In this document: piece by piece, positions 1 to 5,396 of the stretch
Position numbering within the stretch: the stretch's first letter is position 1
How the letters are laid out: each line of letters opens with the position of its first letter
DNA from: Nitriliruptoraceae bacterium
GTDB lineage: Bacteria; Actinomycetota; Nitriliruptoria; Nitriliruptorales; Nitriliruptoraceae
Assembly (NCBI GenBank): GCA_007118045.1
Contig: SKTG01000249.1
Location: 1 to 5,802, forward strand
DNA length: 5,802 nt
Direction of reading: 5' to 3'
Made by a program: the position numbers and the translations under genes
Notes under the pieces: model-generated
Seen by the model: only the letters and a program-made list of their open reading frames with translations
What the model was told of the DNA's origin: nothing
Database searches by the model: none

Positions 1-105
1 GAGCTCGCCTCGCCGGATCGCGAGCGCCTCGGCCCGTTGGCGGCCGACCCCCACCAGGCCAGCGAGCAGCGTGGCGAACAGCCCCATCCGCAGCAGGCGC
101 TTCAC
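1..105 (-). CDS. Start of a small membrane-anchored protein, partial at window edge
   Basis: I do not recognise this gene. The minus-strand frame starting at GTG 105-103 reads VKRLLRMGLFATLLAGLVG and continues with an Arg/Glu/Ala-rich stretch until the window ends, so at least 35 residues are seen. Residues about 4-20 are hydrophobic after a basic start (K2, R3, R6), which fits an N-terminal membrane anchor or an uncleaved signal; no lipobox cysteine is visible. ATG 87-85 is an alternative start. There is no convincing ribosome binding site before either codon. The same frame stays open and looks coding (mixed bases at codon position 2, G/C at position 3) upstream to about position 226, so the true N-terminus may lie further upstream. 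It follows ileS on the same strand and could be cotranscribed with it. Confidence 0.5.
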   Translation of the reverse strand, partial: MKRLLRMGLFATLLAGLVGVGRQRAEALAIRRGEL

Positions 106-230
106 GTGCGGCCCGCTCGCGACGTCGCCGTCGTCGCTCGCCGTGACGTCCCCGCCGTCGCTCGCCGCGACCTCGCTCGCCGCGACGTGGCCGTCGTGCC
201 CCCGAACTGCGACCTCGACCGGCCGCTCAT
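102..230 (-). other. ileS 3' junction: 42-codon ORF in one frame, coding-like acidic repeat in another
   Basis: On the minus strand an ATG at 230-228 overlaps the ileS stop (ATGA) and opens a 42-codon, Arg-rich frame that ends at TGA 104-102, which itself overlaps the GTG at 105 (GTGA). Almost every codon in that frame has G or C at position 2, which is unlike a real gene here. The frame that continues into the downstream membrane protein instead encodes an acidic stretch with VAASE, VAASDGGD and VTASDDGD, has roughly half A/T at position 2 and nearly all G/C at position 3, and so looks like the true coding frame. It has no ATG, GTG or TTG before it. One extra G in the five-G run (plus-strand C at 199-203) would join the ATG at 230 to that frame. 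The 42-codon ORF is therefore probably not a separate gene. Confidence 0.45.
134..186. repeat. Three copies of a 14-bp repeat TCGCTCGCCGYGAC
   Basis: Copies lie at 134-147, 158-171 and 173-186 on the plus strand and differ only at the Y position. Their spacings of 24 and 15 bases are multiples of three, which fits a degenerate peptide repeat (VAAS/VTAS with Asp/Gly) translated on the minus strand rather than a protein-binding site. Confidence 0.6.
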
Positions 231-3200
231 GCTCGGATCGCCACCAGCGCCGAACCCAACGCGCCGAGATCGATCGGCGTGCCGTCGGCGACCGGGGCCC
301 GTTGCACGCTCGAGGCGAGGACGTCCCGGGCCACCGTGTCGTAGTGCCCCGCGTCCGCGAGGGCGGCGTCCAGCTCCTCCGGCTGGACGGAGACGATCAG
401 CTCGATCCGGTCGTCCAGGGCCAGGCCAGCCGCCTTGCGTTGGTCGTTGATCGCGCGGACGAGCTCGCGGGCGGCGCCCTCGACCTCGAGGTCGTGGGTC
501 AGCTCCGTGTCGAGCGCGAACGAGGCGGTCGCGTCGCTGGCCAACGCCCAGCCCGTCCGCGGACGCTCGACGACCTCGACCATCTCCGGGGTGATCGTCA
601 CCGTCTCACCGTCCACCTCGAGCTCGGAGGGACCGTCGGTCAGTGCCGCCGCGAGCGCGTCGGCCTGCTCACCGTCCAGCGCTCCGATCGCGGCCGCCAC
701 CTGCGGGGCACGCTTCTGGAAGGCGGGACCCAGCGCGCGGAAGTTCGGCTTGCAGGTGCGTTCGATCAGCTCCCCGGTGCCGTCCGAGAGCTCGACCTCG
801 TGCAGGTTGAGCTCGTCGGCCACGTCGGACAACAGCTCGTCGAGTCCGTCGCGTTCGCCCTCCGGCACGCTGACCAGGGCCCGGGCAAGTGGCTGGCGCA
901 CCTTGACGGCGCTGTCGTTGCGGGCCTGGCGGCCCAGCTCGACGATGCGTCGCGTCGTGGCCATCGCCTGCTGCAGCGGCGCGTCCCGCCAGTCCGCCGC
1001 GGGCGTGGGGAAGTCGGTCAGGTGCACCGAGGTGGCGGCCCGTCCGTCGCCGGGGGTGACCATCAGGTCCTGCCACAGCCGCTCGGCCAGGAACGGCGTG
1101 AACGGTGCCAGCAGCTGCGCCAGCGTGGTCAGGCAGGTGTGCAGCGTGTGGTAGGCGGATCGCTTGTCCGCCGGGTCCTCGGCGACCGACTTCCAGAACC
1201 GGCGACGGTTGCGACGCACGTACCAGTTCGACACGGCGTCGACGAAGCGCTCCAGGGCTCGCGTGGCCGTCGAGACGTCGTAGCGGTCCAGCGAGCCGTC
1301 GACCGTGTCGACCAGGGTCGCGAGCTCGGCCAACACCCAGCGGTCGATGGCGGGACGATCCGCGACCTCCGGTGCGGGGTCGGCGAGGTCGAAGGCATCG
1401 ATCGCGGCGTAGGTCGTGAAGAAGACGTGCGTGTTCCACAGGGTCAGCACGAAGCGGCGCACCACGTCCTCGAGCGGCTGGTGACCGACACGGCGGCTCA
1501 CCCAGGGGTTGCCCTCGGCGAACATCAGCCAGCGCAGGGCGTCGGCGCCGTGCCGCTCGATCAGCTCCCACGGATCGAGCACGTTGCCGATCGACTTGGA
1601 CATCTTGCGGCCGTCGGCGTCGACGATGTGGCCGAGGCACAGGCAGGTGCGGTACGAGCTGTCGCCGAACAACAGCGTCGACTCTGCCAGCAACGTGTAG
1701 AACCAACCGCGGGTCTGGTCGATGGCCTCACAGATGAAGTCGGCGGGGTAGTGGCGTTCGAACTCCTCCCGCCCCGTGTGCGGGTAGCCCCACTGCGCGT
1801 AGGGCATCCCGCCGGAGTCGAACCAGGTGTCGGCGACGTCCGGGACGCGGTGGGAGGTGGCCCCGCAGGCCGTGCACGGCACCGTCACCTCGTCGATGTA
1901 GGGGCGGTGCGGGTCGAGCTCGGAGTGGTCCTCGCCCGTCAGCTCCGAGAGCTCGGCCCGGGAGGCGACCACGTCGACGTGGTCGCACTCCGAGCAGCGC
2001 CAGAAGGGCAGCGGCGTCCCCCAGTAGCGGTCGCGCGAGAGCGCCCAGTCGACGTTGTTCTCCAGCCAGTTGCCGAAGCGGCCGTCCCGGATGTGTTCCG
2101 GGTGCCAGTCGATGCCGGCGTTGTTGGCCAGCAGTTGATCGCGCATCGCGGTCGTCGCGATGTACCAGGAGGGTTTCGCGAGGTAGAGCAACGGGTGCTT
2201 GCAGCGCCAGCAGAACGGGTAGGTGTGCGTGTACGTCTCGGCGCGCAGCAGCAGGCCGGCCTCGTCGAGCCAGTCGATGATGTGCGGGTCGGCGTCCTTG
2301 ACGAAGGTGCCGGTCCACGGGCCGTGGGTGAACCTGCCCTGCAGGTCCACGGGGATGAAGATCTCGAGGCCCTCGCGCTTGACGATGGCGTGGTCCTCGA
2401 TCCCGAAGCCGGGGGAGATGTGGACCAGGCCGGTGCCCTCGCCGGTGGTCACGTACGGGTCCACGAGCACGTAGCGCTGATCGCCTTCGTAGTCGGTGAA
2501 GGTGAACGGCGCCGTGTAGTGCAGGCCCCGCAGCTGCTCGGCCGTCAGCCGGTCGACCACCTCGCCGTCCGTGCCGAGGACGGCCTCGCGGCGTTCGGCC
2601 GCGACGACCAGCAGCTCGTCACCGGTGTCGACGAGCTCGTAGGTCACGTCGGGGCCGACCACGACCCCGGCGTTGTTCGACAGCGTCCACGGGGTCGTCG
2701 TCCAGATCAGCAGCGCGGTCTCCCGGCCGGCCAGAGGCCCCTCGTCGGTGACCCCGGGGATCGGCTCGCGCAGCGGGAACCGCACCGTGATGCTCGGATC
2801 GTCGACCTGCTGGTAGCCCTGGGCCACCTCGGCGTCGGACAGTCCCGTGCCGCAGCGGGCGCAGTAGGGAGCGACGCGGAAGTCCTCGAAGATCAGGTCG
2901 CGGTCCCAGAGCTGCTTGAGCGCCCACCACAGCGAGTCGACGTAGCCCGGGTCCATGGTCCAGTAGGCGTCCTCGGTGTCGACCCAGAAGCCGATGCGTT
3001 CGGTGAGCTCCTCCCATGCGCCGACGTAGCGCTGGACGGACTCGCGACAGCGGGCGTTGAAGGCCTCGATGCCGTACGCCTCGATGTCGGGCTTCGAGTC
3101 CAGCCCGAGCTCGCGCTCGACCTCGAGCTCGACCGGCAGCCCGTGGCAGTCCCAGCCCCCCTTGCGGCGGACCGAGTAGCCCCGCATCGTCCGGTAGCGC

Positions 3201-3442
3201 GGGAAGATGTCCTTGAAGGCCCGTGACTCGACGTGATGGGTACCGGGGCGGCCGTTGGCCGTCGGCGGTCCCTCGTAGAAGGTCCAGACGGGTGCGCCGT
3301 CCCGACGGGCCACCGACGCGGCGAAGACGTCGTGCTCGCGCCAGAGGTCGAGCACCTCGCGCTCGAGCGCGGGCAGGTCCGGACGCGCCGGCGCGATCGG
3401 CCAGGCGGTCACGGTCCGCGACGGTGGGGTGGCCTCGGGCAT
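227..3442 (-). CDS. ileS: Isoleucyl-tRNA synthetase, IleRS2 type
   Basis: This cytoplasmic class I enzyme joins isoleucine to tRNA-Ile using ATP and hydrolyses wrongly made valyl products. The ATG at 3442 gives 1071 residues, usual for the family; GTG 3412 is an alternative start. Seen in order: the class I signature as G67-T68-H69-H70 (variant of HIGH), GWDCHGLPVE from residue 96, the CP1 editing domain with WTTTPWTL at 247-254 and GTGLVH at 336-341 (T248-T250, H341 and D350 match known editing-site residues), zinc-type cysteine pairs at 194/197, 411/414, 483/486 and 523/526, DTWFDSGG near 538-545, and an intact KMSKS loop at 613-617. An anticodon-binding helical domain follows (about 695-850), then a C-terminal DUF5915-like region. 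The E. coli-type C-terminal zinc finger is not seen. No strong ribosome binding site precedes the ATG. A T-box leader upstream implies control by uncharged tRNA-Ile. Confidence 0.98.
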   Translation of the reverse strand: MPEATPPSRTVTAWPIAPARPDLPALEREVLDLWREHDVFAASVARRDGAPVWTFYEGPPTANGRPGTHHVESRAFKDIFPRYRTMRGYSVRRKGGWDCHGLPVELEVERELGLDSKPDIEAYGIEAFNARCRESVQRYVGAWEELTERIGFWVDTEDAYWTMDPGYVDSLWWALKQLWDRDLIFEDFRVAPYCARCGTGLSDAEVAQGYQQVDDPSITVRFPLREPIPGVTDEGPLAGRETALLIWTTTPWTLSNNAGVVVGPDVTYELVDTGDELLVVAAERREAVLGTDGEVVDRLTAEQLRGLHYTAPFTFTDYEGDQRYVLVDPYVTTGEGTGLVHISPGFGIEDHAIVKREGLEIFIPVDLQGRFTHGPWTGTFVKDADPHIIDWLDEAGLLLRAETYTHTYPFCWRCKHPLLYLAKPSWYIATTAMRDQLLANNAGIDWHPEHIRDGRFGNWLENNVDWALSRDRYWGTPLPFWRCSECDHVDVVASRAELSELTGEDHSELDPHRPYIDEVTVPCTACGATSHRVPDVADTWFDSGGMPYAQWGYPHTGREEFERHYPADFICEAIDQTRGWFYTLLAESTLLFGDSSYRTCLCLGHIVDADGRKMSKSIGNVLDPWELIERHGADALRWLMFAEGNPWVSRRVGHQPLEDVVRRFVLTLWNTHVFFTTYAAIDAFDLADPAPEVADRPAIDRWVLAELATLVDTVDGSLDRYDVSTATRALERFVDAVSNWYVRRNRRRFWKSVAEDPADKRSAYHTLHTCLTTLAQLLAPFTPFLAERLWQDLMVTPGDGRAATSVHLTDFPTPAADWRDAPLQQAMATTRRIVELGRQARNDSAVKVRQPLARALVSVPEGERDGLDELLSDVADELNLHEVELSDGTGELIERTCKPNFRALGPAFQKRAPQVAAAIGALDGEQADALAAALTDGPSELEVDGETVTITPEMVEVVERPRTGWALASDATASFALDTELTHDLEVEGAARELVRAINDQRKAAGLALDDRIELIVSVQPEELDAALADAGHYDTVARDVLASSVQRAPVADGTPIDLGALGSALVAIRA

Positions 3443-3471
3443 GGGCTCGCTCGCTGCGGTCGGGCCGTCGG

Positions 3472-3501
3472 CTCGGGACGGCGTCGTGGCCGGGTCCCGA
3501 G
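3472..3501 (-). promoter_or_regulatory. Competing hairpin of the ileS leader (expression platform)
   Basis: On the minus strand CTCGGGAC (3501-3494) and GTCCCGAG (3479-3472) form a perfect 8-bp inverted repeat around a 14-nt loop. Its 5' arm reuses bases 3501-3498, which are needed for the lower helix of the T-box acceptor structure, so the two folds exclude each other. It ends about 30 nt before the ileS ATG. No U run follows, so it does not look like a classical intrinsic terminator. It may act on translation or as a U-less termination signal; which one is inference. Confidence 0.55.
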
Positions 3502-3776
3502 GGACGATCGCTCCGGTCCATCGACCGGGGACCGCGGTCCCACCCTCGTTGGTCGCCGCACCTGCGACGGCCCGCTCGCGCTTCCGGCACCGGGTCGCCC
3601 CGGCCGGCCCGCGTGTCGTGCGGGGACCGTCCGCGCCTACGCACCGGGATCCGGAGGGGCTCCGGGCCGGCTTCGGCGTGGCCGCTGCTGAGGTGATGAC
3701 CACGGGTCCCGACCGCCGGCTTCCACCGTCCCGGCTCGCTCGAGGTCGAGGTGCTCCCGCGCCGTGTCCTCGTCGT
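3498..3776 (-). promoter_or_regulatory. T-box riboswitch sensing tRNA-Ile, upstream of ileS
   Basis: The minus-strand leader carries AGGGTGGGACCGCG at 3546-3533, a full match to the T-box consensus AGGGUGGNACCGCG. The flanking CGAGGG (3548-3543) pairs with CCCTCG (3503-3498), giving the lower helix of the acceptor-binding element, with UGGGACC as the bulge and a GGTCC/GGACC hairpin above. Further 5' are the typical Stem I parts: GACGAGGAC (3774-3766), an arm GCCGG/CCGGC (3735-3731 with 3719-3715), and ATC at 3697-3695 followed by ACCTCAG, the usual place and context of the specifier. CGGCG (3764-3760) can close Stem I with CGCCG (3678-3674). Hairpins CCGGAG/CTCCGG (3665-3651) and CCCGC/GCGGG (3624-3608) occupy the Stem II and III positions. 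ATC is an isoleucine codon, matching the gene downstream. Actinobacterial ileS T-boxes are known and mostly act on translation. Exact pairings of Stem I are inferred by eye. Confidence 0.9.
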
Positions 3777-3782
3777 CGCGTT

Positions 3783-3798
3783 GCACCGTTGCCGGTGC
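3783..3798 (-). other. Small GCAA-tetraloop hairpin at the start of the ileS leader
   Basis: GCACCG (3798-3793) and CGGTGC (3788-3783) form a perfect 6-bp stem closed by a GCAA loop of the stable GNRA class. It lies between the likely transcription start and T-box Stem I. It could protect the 5' end or help insulate Stem I folding; its role is unknown. Confidence 0.45.
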
Positions 3799-3806
3799 GT
3801 CCGGCG

Positions 3807-3812
3807 AGTCTA
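3807..3812 (-). promoter_or_regulatory. Candidate -10 element of the ileS promoter
   Basis: TAGACT on the minus strand fits the actinobacterial TAnnnT pattern and is placed so that transcription would begin near position 3800, just before the GCAA hairpin and the T-box. No recognisable -35 hexamer lies 17-18 bases upstream, so the call rests on the -10 sequence and its position. Confidence 0.4.
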
Positions 3813-3900
3813 CGGCACGCGCTCGGACCCGGCGAGCGGGGCCGGGGCGCGGCGACGTCGCGGTCGTCGTCCGGCGCGGCGGAGCCGGGTCGAGGCGCGG

Positions 3901-3973
3901 CCAGGACCGCGGTGGCCGGAGGTCGGCGCATCGTGATCCAGGACCGCGGTGGCAGAGGTCGGCGCATCGTGAT
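3901..3973. repeat. Two-copy tandem repeat, 37 and 36 bp, in the divergent control region
   Basis: Copy one is 3901-3937 and copy two 3938-3973, directly abutting. They begin CCAGGACCGCGGTGGC and end GAGGTCGGCGCATCGTGAT, and differ only by one substitution and one missing base in the middle. They lie between the ileS promoter region and the start of the plus-strand genes. They could be paired regulator-binding sites or a simple local duplication; nothing in the sequence names a binding protein. Confidence 0.85.
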
Positions 3974-4005
3974 CGGCGTGTAACGGGACGGACACGTGGG
4001 CGGCG

Positions 4006-4011
4006 TAGCGT
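4006..4011 (+). promoter_or_regulatory. Weak candidate -10 for the plus-strand small gene
   Basis: TAGCGT fits TAnnnT and lies 32 bases after the tandem repeat and 78 bases before the ATG at 4090. No good -35 hexamer is visible, so this is only the best-placed candidate in the region. Confidence 0.25.
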
Positions 4012-4017
4012 CGGTGC

Positions 4018-4055
4018 CGGTCGGTCCTCGGCCGCCGGGACCACCGCACCGACCG
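4018..4055 (+). other. Inverted repeat in the leader of the 46-residue ORF
   Basis: CGGTCGGT (4018-4025) and ACCGACCG (4048-4055) form a perfect 8-bp inverted repeat with a 22-nt loop. GGTCC (4023-4027) and GGACC (4038-4042) give an alternative inner stem. It ends 22 bases before the ribosome binding site. In sequence this rich in G and C such repeats can arise by chance, so the role is open. Confidence 0.4.
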
Positions 4056-4077
4056 ATCGAGAACCGTGCGAACCGTC

Positions 4078-4083
4078 GAGGAG
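4078..4083 (+). promoter_or_regulatory. Ribosome binding site of the 46-residue ORF
   Basis: GAGGAG lies six bases before the ATG at 4090. It is the clearest Shine-Dalgarno sequence in the window and is the main reason for accepting this short ORF as a gene. Confidence 0.65.
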
Positions 4084-4089
4084 CCCGAC

Positions 4090-4230
4090 ATGGAGCCGAG
4101 CGTGGCAGCGCACGTCCACCACCTGCTCGACAAGGCGTACCTGTTCGACGATCCCGAGGCCTACGAGGCGGGCGTACGAGACGCCGCCGAGCTGCTGACC
4201 GAGGCCCTCGCAGCGCGCGAGGTGGCCTGA
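4090..4230 (+). CDS. 46-residue acidic protein of unknown function
   Basis: I do not recognise a family. The ATG at 4090 follows GAGGAG at ideal spacing, and the frame ends at TGA 4228-4230. The product runs from MEPSVAAHVHHLLDKAYLFD through DDPEAYEAGVRD to a short Ala/Glu/Leu-rich end. It has no cysteine, no membrane segment and no signal peptide. Two likely helices (about residues 5-19 and 22-43), with spaced Leu, Ala and Val, suggest a compact helical hairpin or a partner-binding peptide. Third codon positions are nearly all G or C, with mixed second positions, as in the other genes here. It lies between the divergent ileS control region and traR, 81 bases before the latter, and could share an operon with it. 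It could still be a leader peptide rather than a working protein. Confidence 0.65.
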   Translation: MEPSVAAHVHHLLDKAYLFDDPEAYEAGVRDAAELLTEALAAREVA

Positions 4231-4292
4231 CCACAGGCCACCGCCGGGGCGTCCGAGCGGGGGCTCCGGGTGGGATCGGCGCGGCCGACGTC

Positions 4293-4301
4293 TGGTACGT
4301 T
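4293..4301 (+). promoter_or_regulatory. Candidate extended -10 promoter of the DksA/TraR gene
   Basis: TGGTACGTT combines the TGn extension with TACGTT, which fits TAnnnT. It ends ten bases before the ATG at 4312, so the transcript would begin within a few bases of the start codon. The lack of a -35 hexamer is common for extended -10 promoters. Confidence 0.45.
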
Positions 4302-4311
4302 CCGCGACCCT

Positions 4312-4689
4312 ATGACGAAACGAAAAGCACTCACGAAGACGCAGCTGAGCCAGATCCGCGAGGGGCTCAACGAGGAGCGGGCATCGCTCGTCGAGCAGGT
4401 CGCGGACCTCGATGCCGAGGCGGACGTCAACAACTGGCGCGAGGGCGGGTTCGACGACGACCCGGCCGACGCCGGGTCGGCCAGCTTCGAGCGCGAGACC
4501 GCTCAGTCGCTGTCCAACCACGCCCGGTCGCTGCTGCTGCAGATCGACGACGCCCTGCGACGTATGGACGCGGGCACCTACGGGACGTGCGAACGCTGCG
4601 GCGAACGCATCGAGCCCGAGCGGCTCGAGGCCCTGCCGTACGCACGGCTGTGCCTCGACTGCAAGCGTCGCGACGAGACGGGTCGCTGA
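4312..4689 (+). CDS. DksA/TraR-family zinc-finger transcription regulator
   Basis: Proteins of this family bind in the secondary channel of RNA polymerase and change promoter response, often with ppGpp. The 125 residues show a basic start (MTKRKAL), a coiled-coil region (about 8-38 and 58-85), the tip motif DPAD at 50-53 matching the conserved DPxD of DksA, and a C-terminal zinc finger with C93, C96, C114 and C117 in the exact C-x2-C-x17-C-x2-C spacing. Length is usual for actinobacterial members. The ATG at 4312 is chosen because the family begins with such a basic segment; GTG 4270 would add 14 residues without similarity to the family. No ribosome binding site precedes the ATG, but a -10-like element does, so the mRNA is probably leaderless. 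The gene is followed five bases later by lspA, the same neighbour as in Streptomyces. Confidence 0.92.
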   Translation: MTKRKALTKTQLSQIREGLNEERASLVEQVADLDAEADVNNWREGGFDDDPADAGSASFERETAQSLSNHARSLLLQIDDALRRMDAGTYGTCERCGERIEPERLEALPYARLCLDCKRRDETGR

Positions 4690-4694
4690 GTCCC

Positions 4695-5396
4695 GTGGCC
4701 TCGGGCGCTGCCTCGGGGCGGGACGACGCCGGCCTCCCTCCCGAGCGGCCGCATCCGCTCGCCGTGCACGTCGGTGCGTTGATCACCGTCGCGTTCGTCG
4801 TGCTCGACCAGGCGACCAAGGAGCTGGCCGAGCGCTTCCTCGTCCCGGGCACGTTCGTGCCGTGGCTCGGCTCCGGCGTCGGCTGGGAGCTGGTCTACAA
4901 CCCGGGTGGCGCCTTCGGCGTCCCGGCGCCCTCGTGGATCTTCCTGGTCGTCAGCGTCCTGGTCCTCGTCCTCGTCGCCCGAGCCCTGCCGAGGACCGCG
5001 TCGCTGCTGGCGGCCAGCGCCTACGGTCTCCTGCTCTCCGGGGCGATCGGCAACGTCCTCGACCGGCTGTTCCGCCCGGGGGGGCCGGACCGCGGCTTCG
5101 GCGACGGGTGGGTGGTCGACTTCGTCGCGTGGGGCGGCTTCCCGCGCTTCAACGTCGCGGACAGCGCGATCACGGTCGGCTTCGTCCTGCTGGTGGTCGC
5201 GCTGCTGGTCGAGGAGCGTCGGGCCGCCCGCGCCGTCGAGGCGTCCGGAGCCGTGGGCTCGGATCACGACGGCGAGGACGCGTCCGGTGGGTCGAGGGCG
5301 GCGCCCGACGATGCCGCGGCCCCCGATGCCGGGGAGGGCCACGTCGCCGATCCCACGAGCGAGCGGCGTCCGCCCGACGAGGACGGGACGCCGTGA
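4695..5396 (+). CDS. lspA: Lipoprotein signal peptidase (signal peptidase II)
   Basis: This membrane aspartyl protease cuts the signal peptide from prolipoproteins after lipid attachment at the +1 cysteine. The product is 233 residues from GTG 4695. Four hydrophobic segments are visible (about 26-40, 80-96, 103-121, 157-173). Family motifs are present: VLDQATK at 36-42, YNPGGAFG at 68-75, GNVLDR at 119-124 and FNVADSAI at 152-159. D123 and D156 are the catalytic pair. Bacterial LspA is usually about 160-200 residues; here about 60 extra residues (174-233) form a hydrophilic tail rich in Asp, Glu, Ala and Gly, with no visible domain. The start lies five bases after the traR stop, with only a weak ribosome binding site, so translation is probably coupled. 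The stop overlaps the next gene. Confidence 0.95.
   Translation: MASGAASGRDDAGLPPERPHPLAVHVGALITVAFVVLDQATKELAERFLVPGTFVPWLGSGVGWELVYNPGGAFGVPAPSWIFLVVSVLVLVLVARALPRTASLLAASAYGLLLSGAIGNVLDRLFRPGGPDRGFGDGWVVDFVAWGGFPRFNVADSAITVGFVLLVVALLVEERRAARAVEASGAVGSDHDGEDASGGSRAAPDDAAAPDAGEGHVADPTSERRPPDEDGTP
5379..5383 (+). promoter_or_regulatory. Ribosome binding site of the RluD-family gene
   Basis: GAGGA lies nine bases before GTG 5393, inside the end of lspA. It fixes GTG 5393 as the start and fits overlap-coupled translation. Confidence 0.55.

Noticed and set aside
71..3226. A 1051-codon open frame on the plus strand opposite ileS
   Set aside because: It is the mirror of ileS: in GC-rich coding sequence the antisense frames often stay open. 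Its translation shows no family motif, while the minus frame carries all the IleRS motifs.
3908..3960. GACCGCGGT in the tandem repeats as a second, duplicated T-box
   Set aside because: The shared bases are only the short GC palindrome. The repeats lack GGGTGG before ACC and have no lower helix or specifier arm.
3901..3973. The tandem repeat as a CRISPR array
   Set aside because: Only two directly abutting copies exist, with no spacers and no cas genes in the window.
3443..4234. The ileS frame staying open upstream of ATG 3442 up to 4234
   Set aside because: That stretch is Arg/Pro/Ala-rich, has no IleRS similarity and overlaps the T-box and the promoter region. The family begins near the ATG at 3442.
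3637..4521. A 294-codon minus-strand frame over the control region and traR
   Set aside because: It is antisense to the T-box Stem I region in part and to traR in the rest, has low-complexity composition and no recognisable domain.
3996..4694. A longer plus-strand start for LspA reaching back to 3996
   Set aside because: The extension runs through traR in another frame and has no LspA similarity. GTG 4695 fits the normal LspA N-terminus.
4578..5342. A 254-codon minus-strand frame opposite lspA
   Set aside because: It is rich in Arg, Asp and Gly as expected for an antisense shadow, and the plus strand holds clear LspA motifs.
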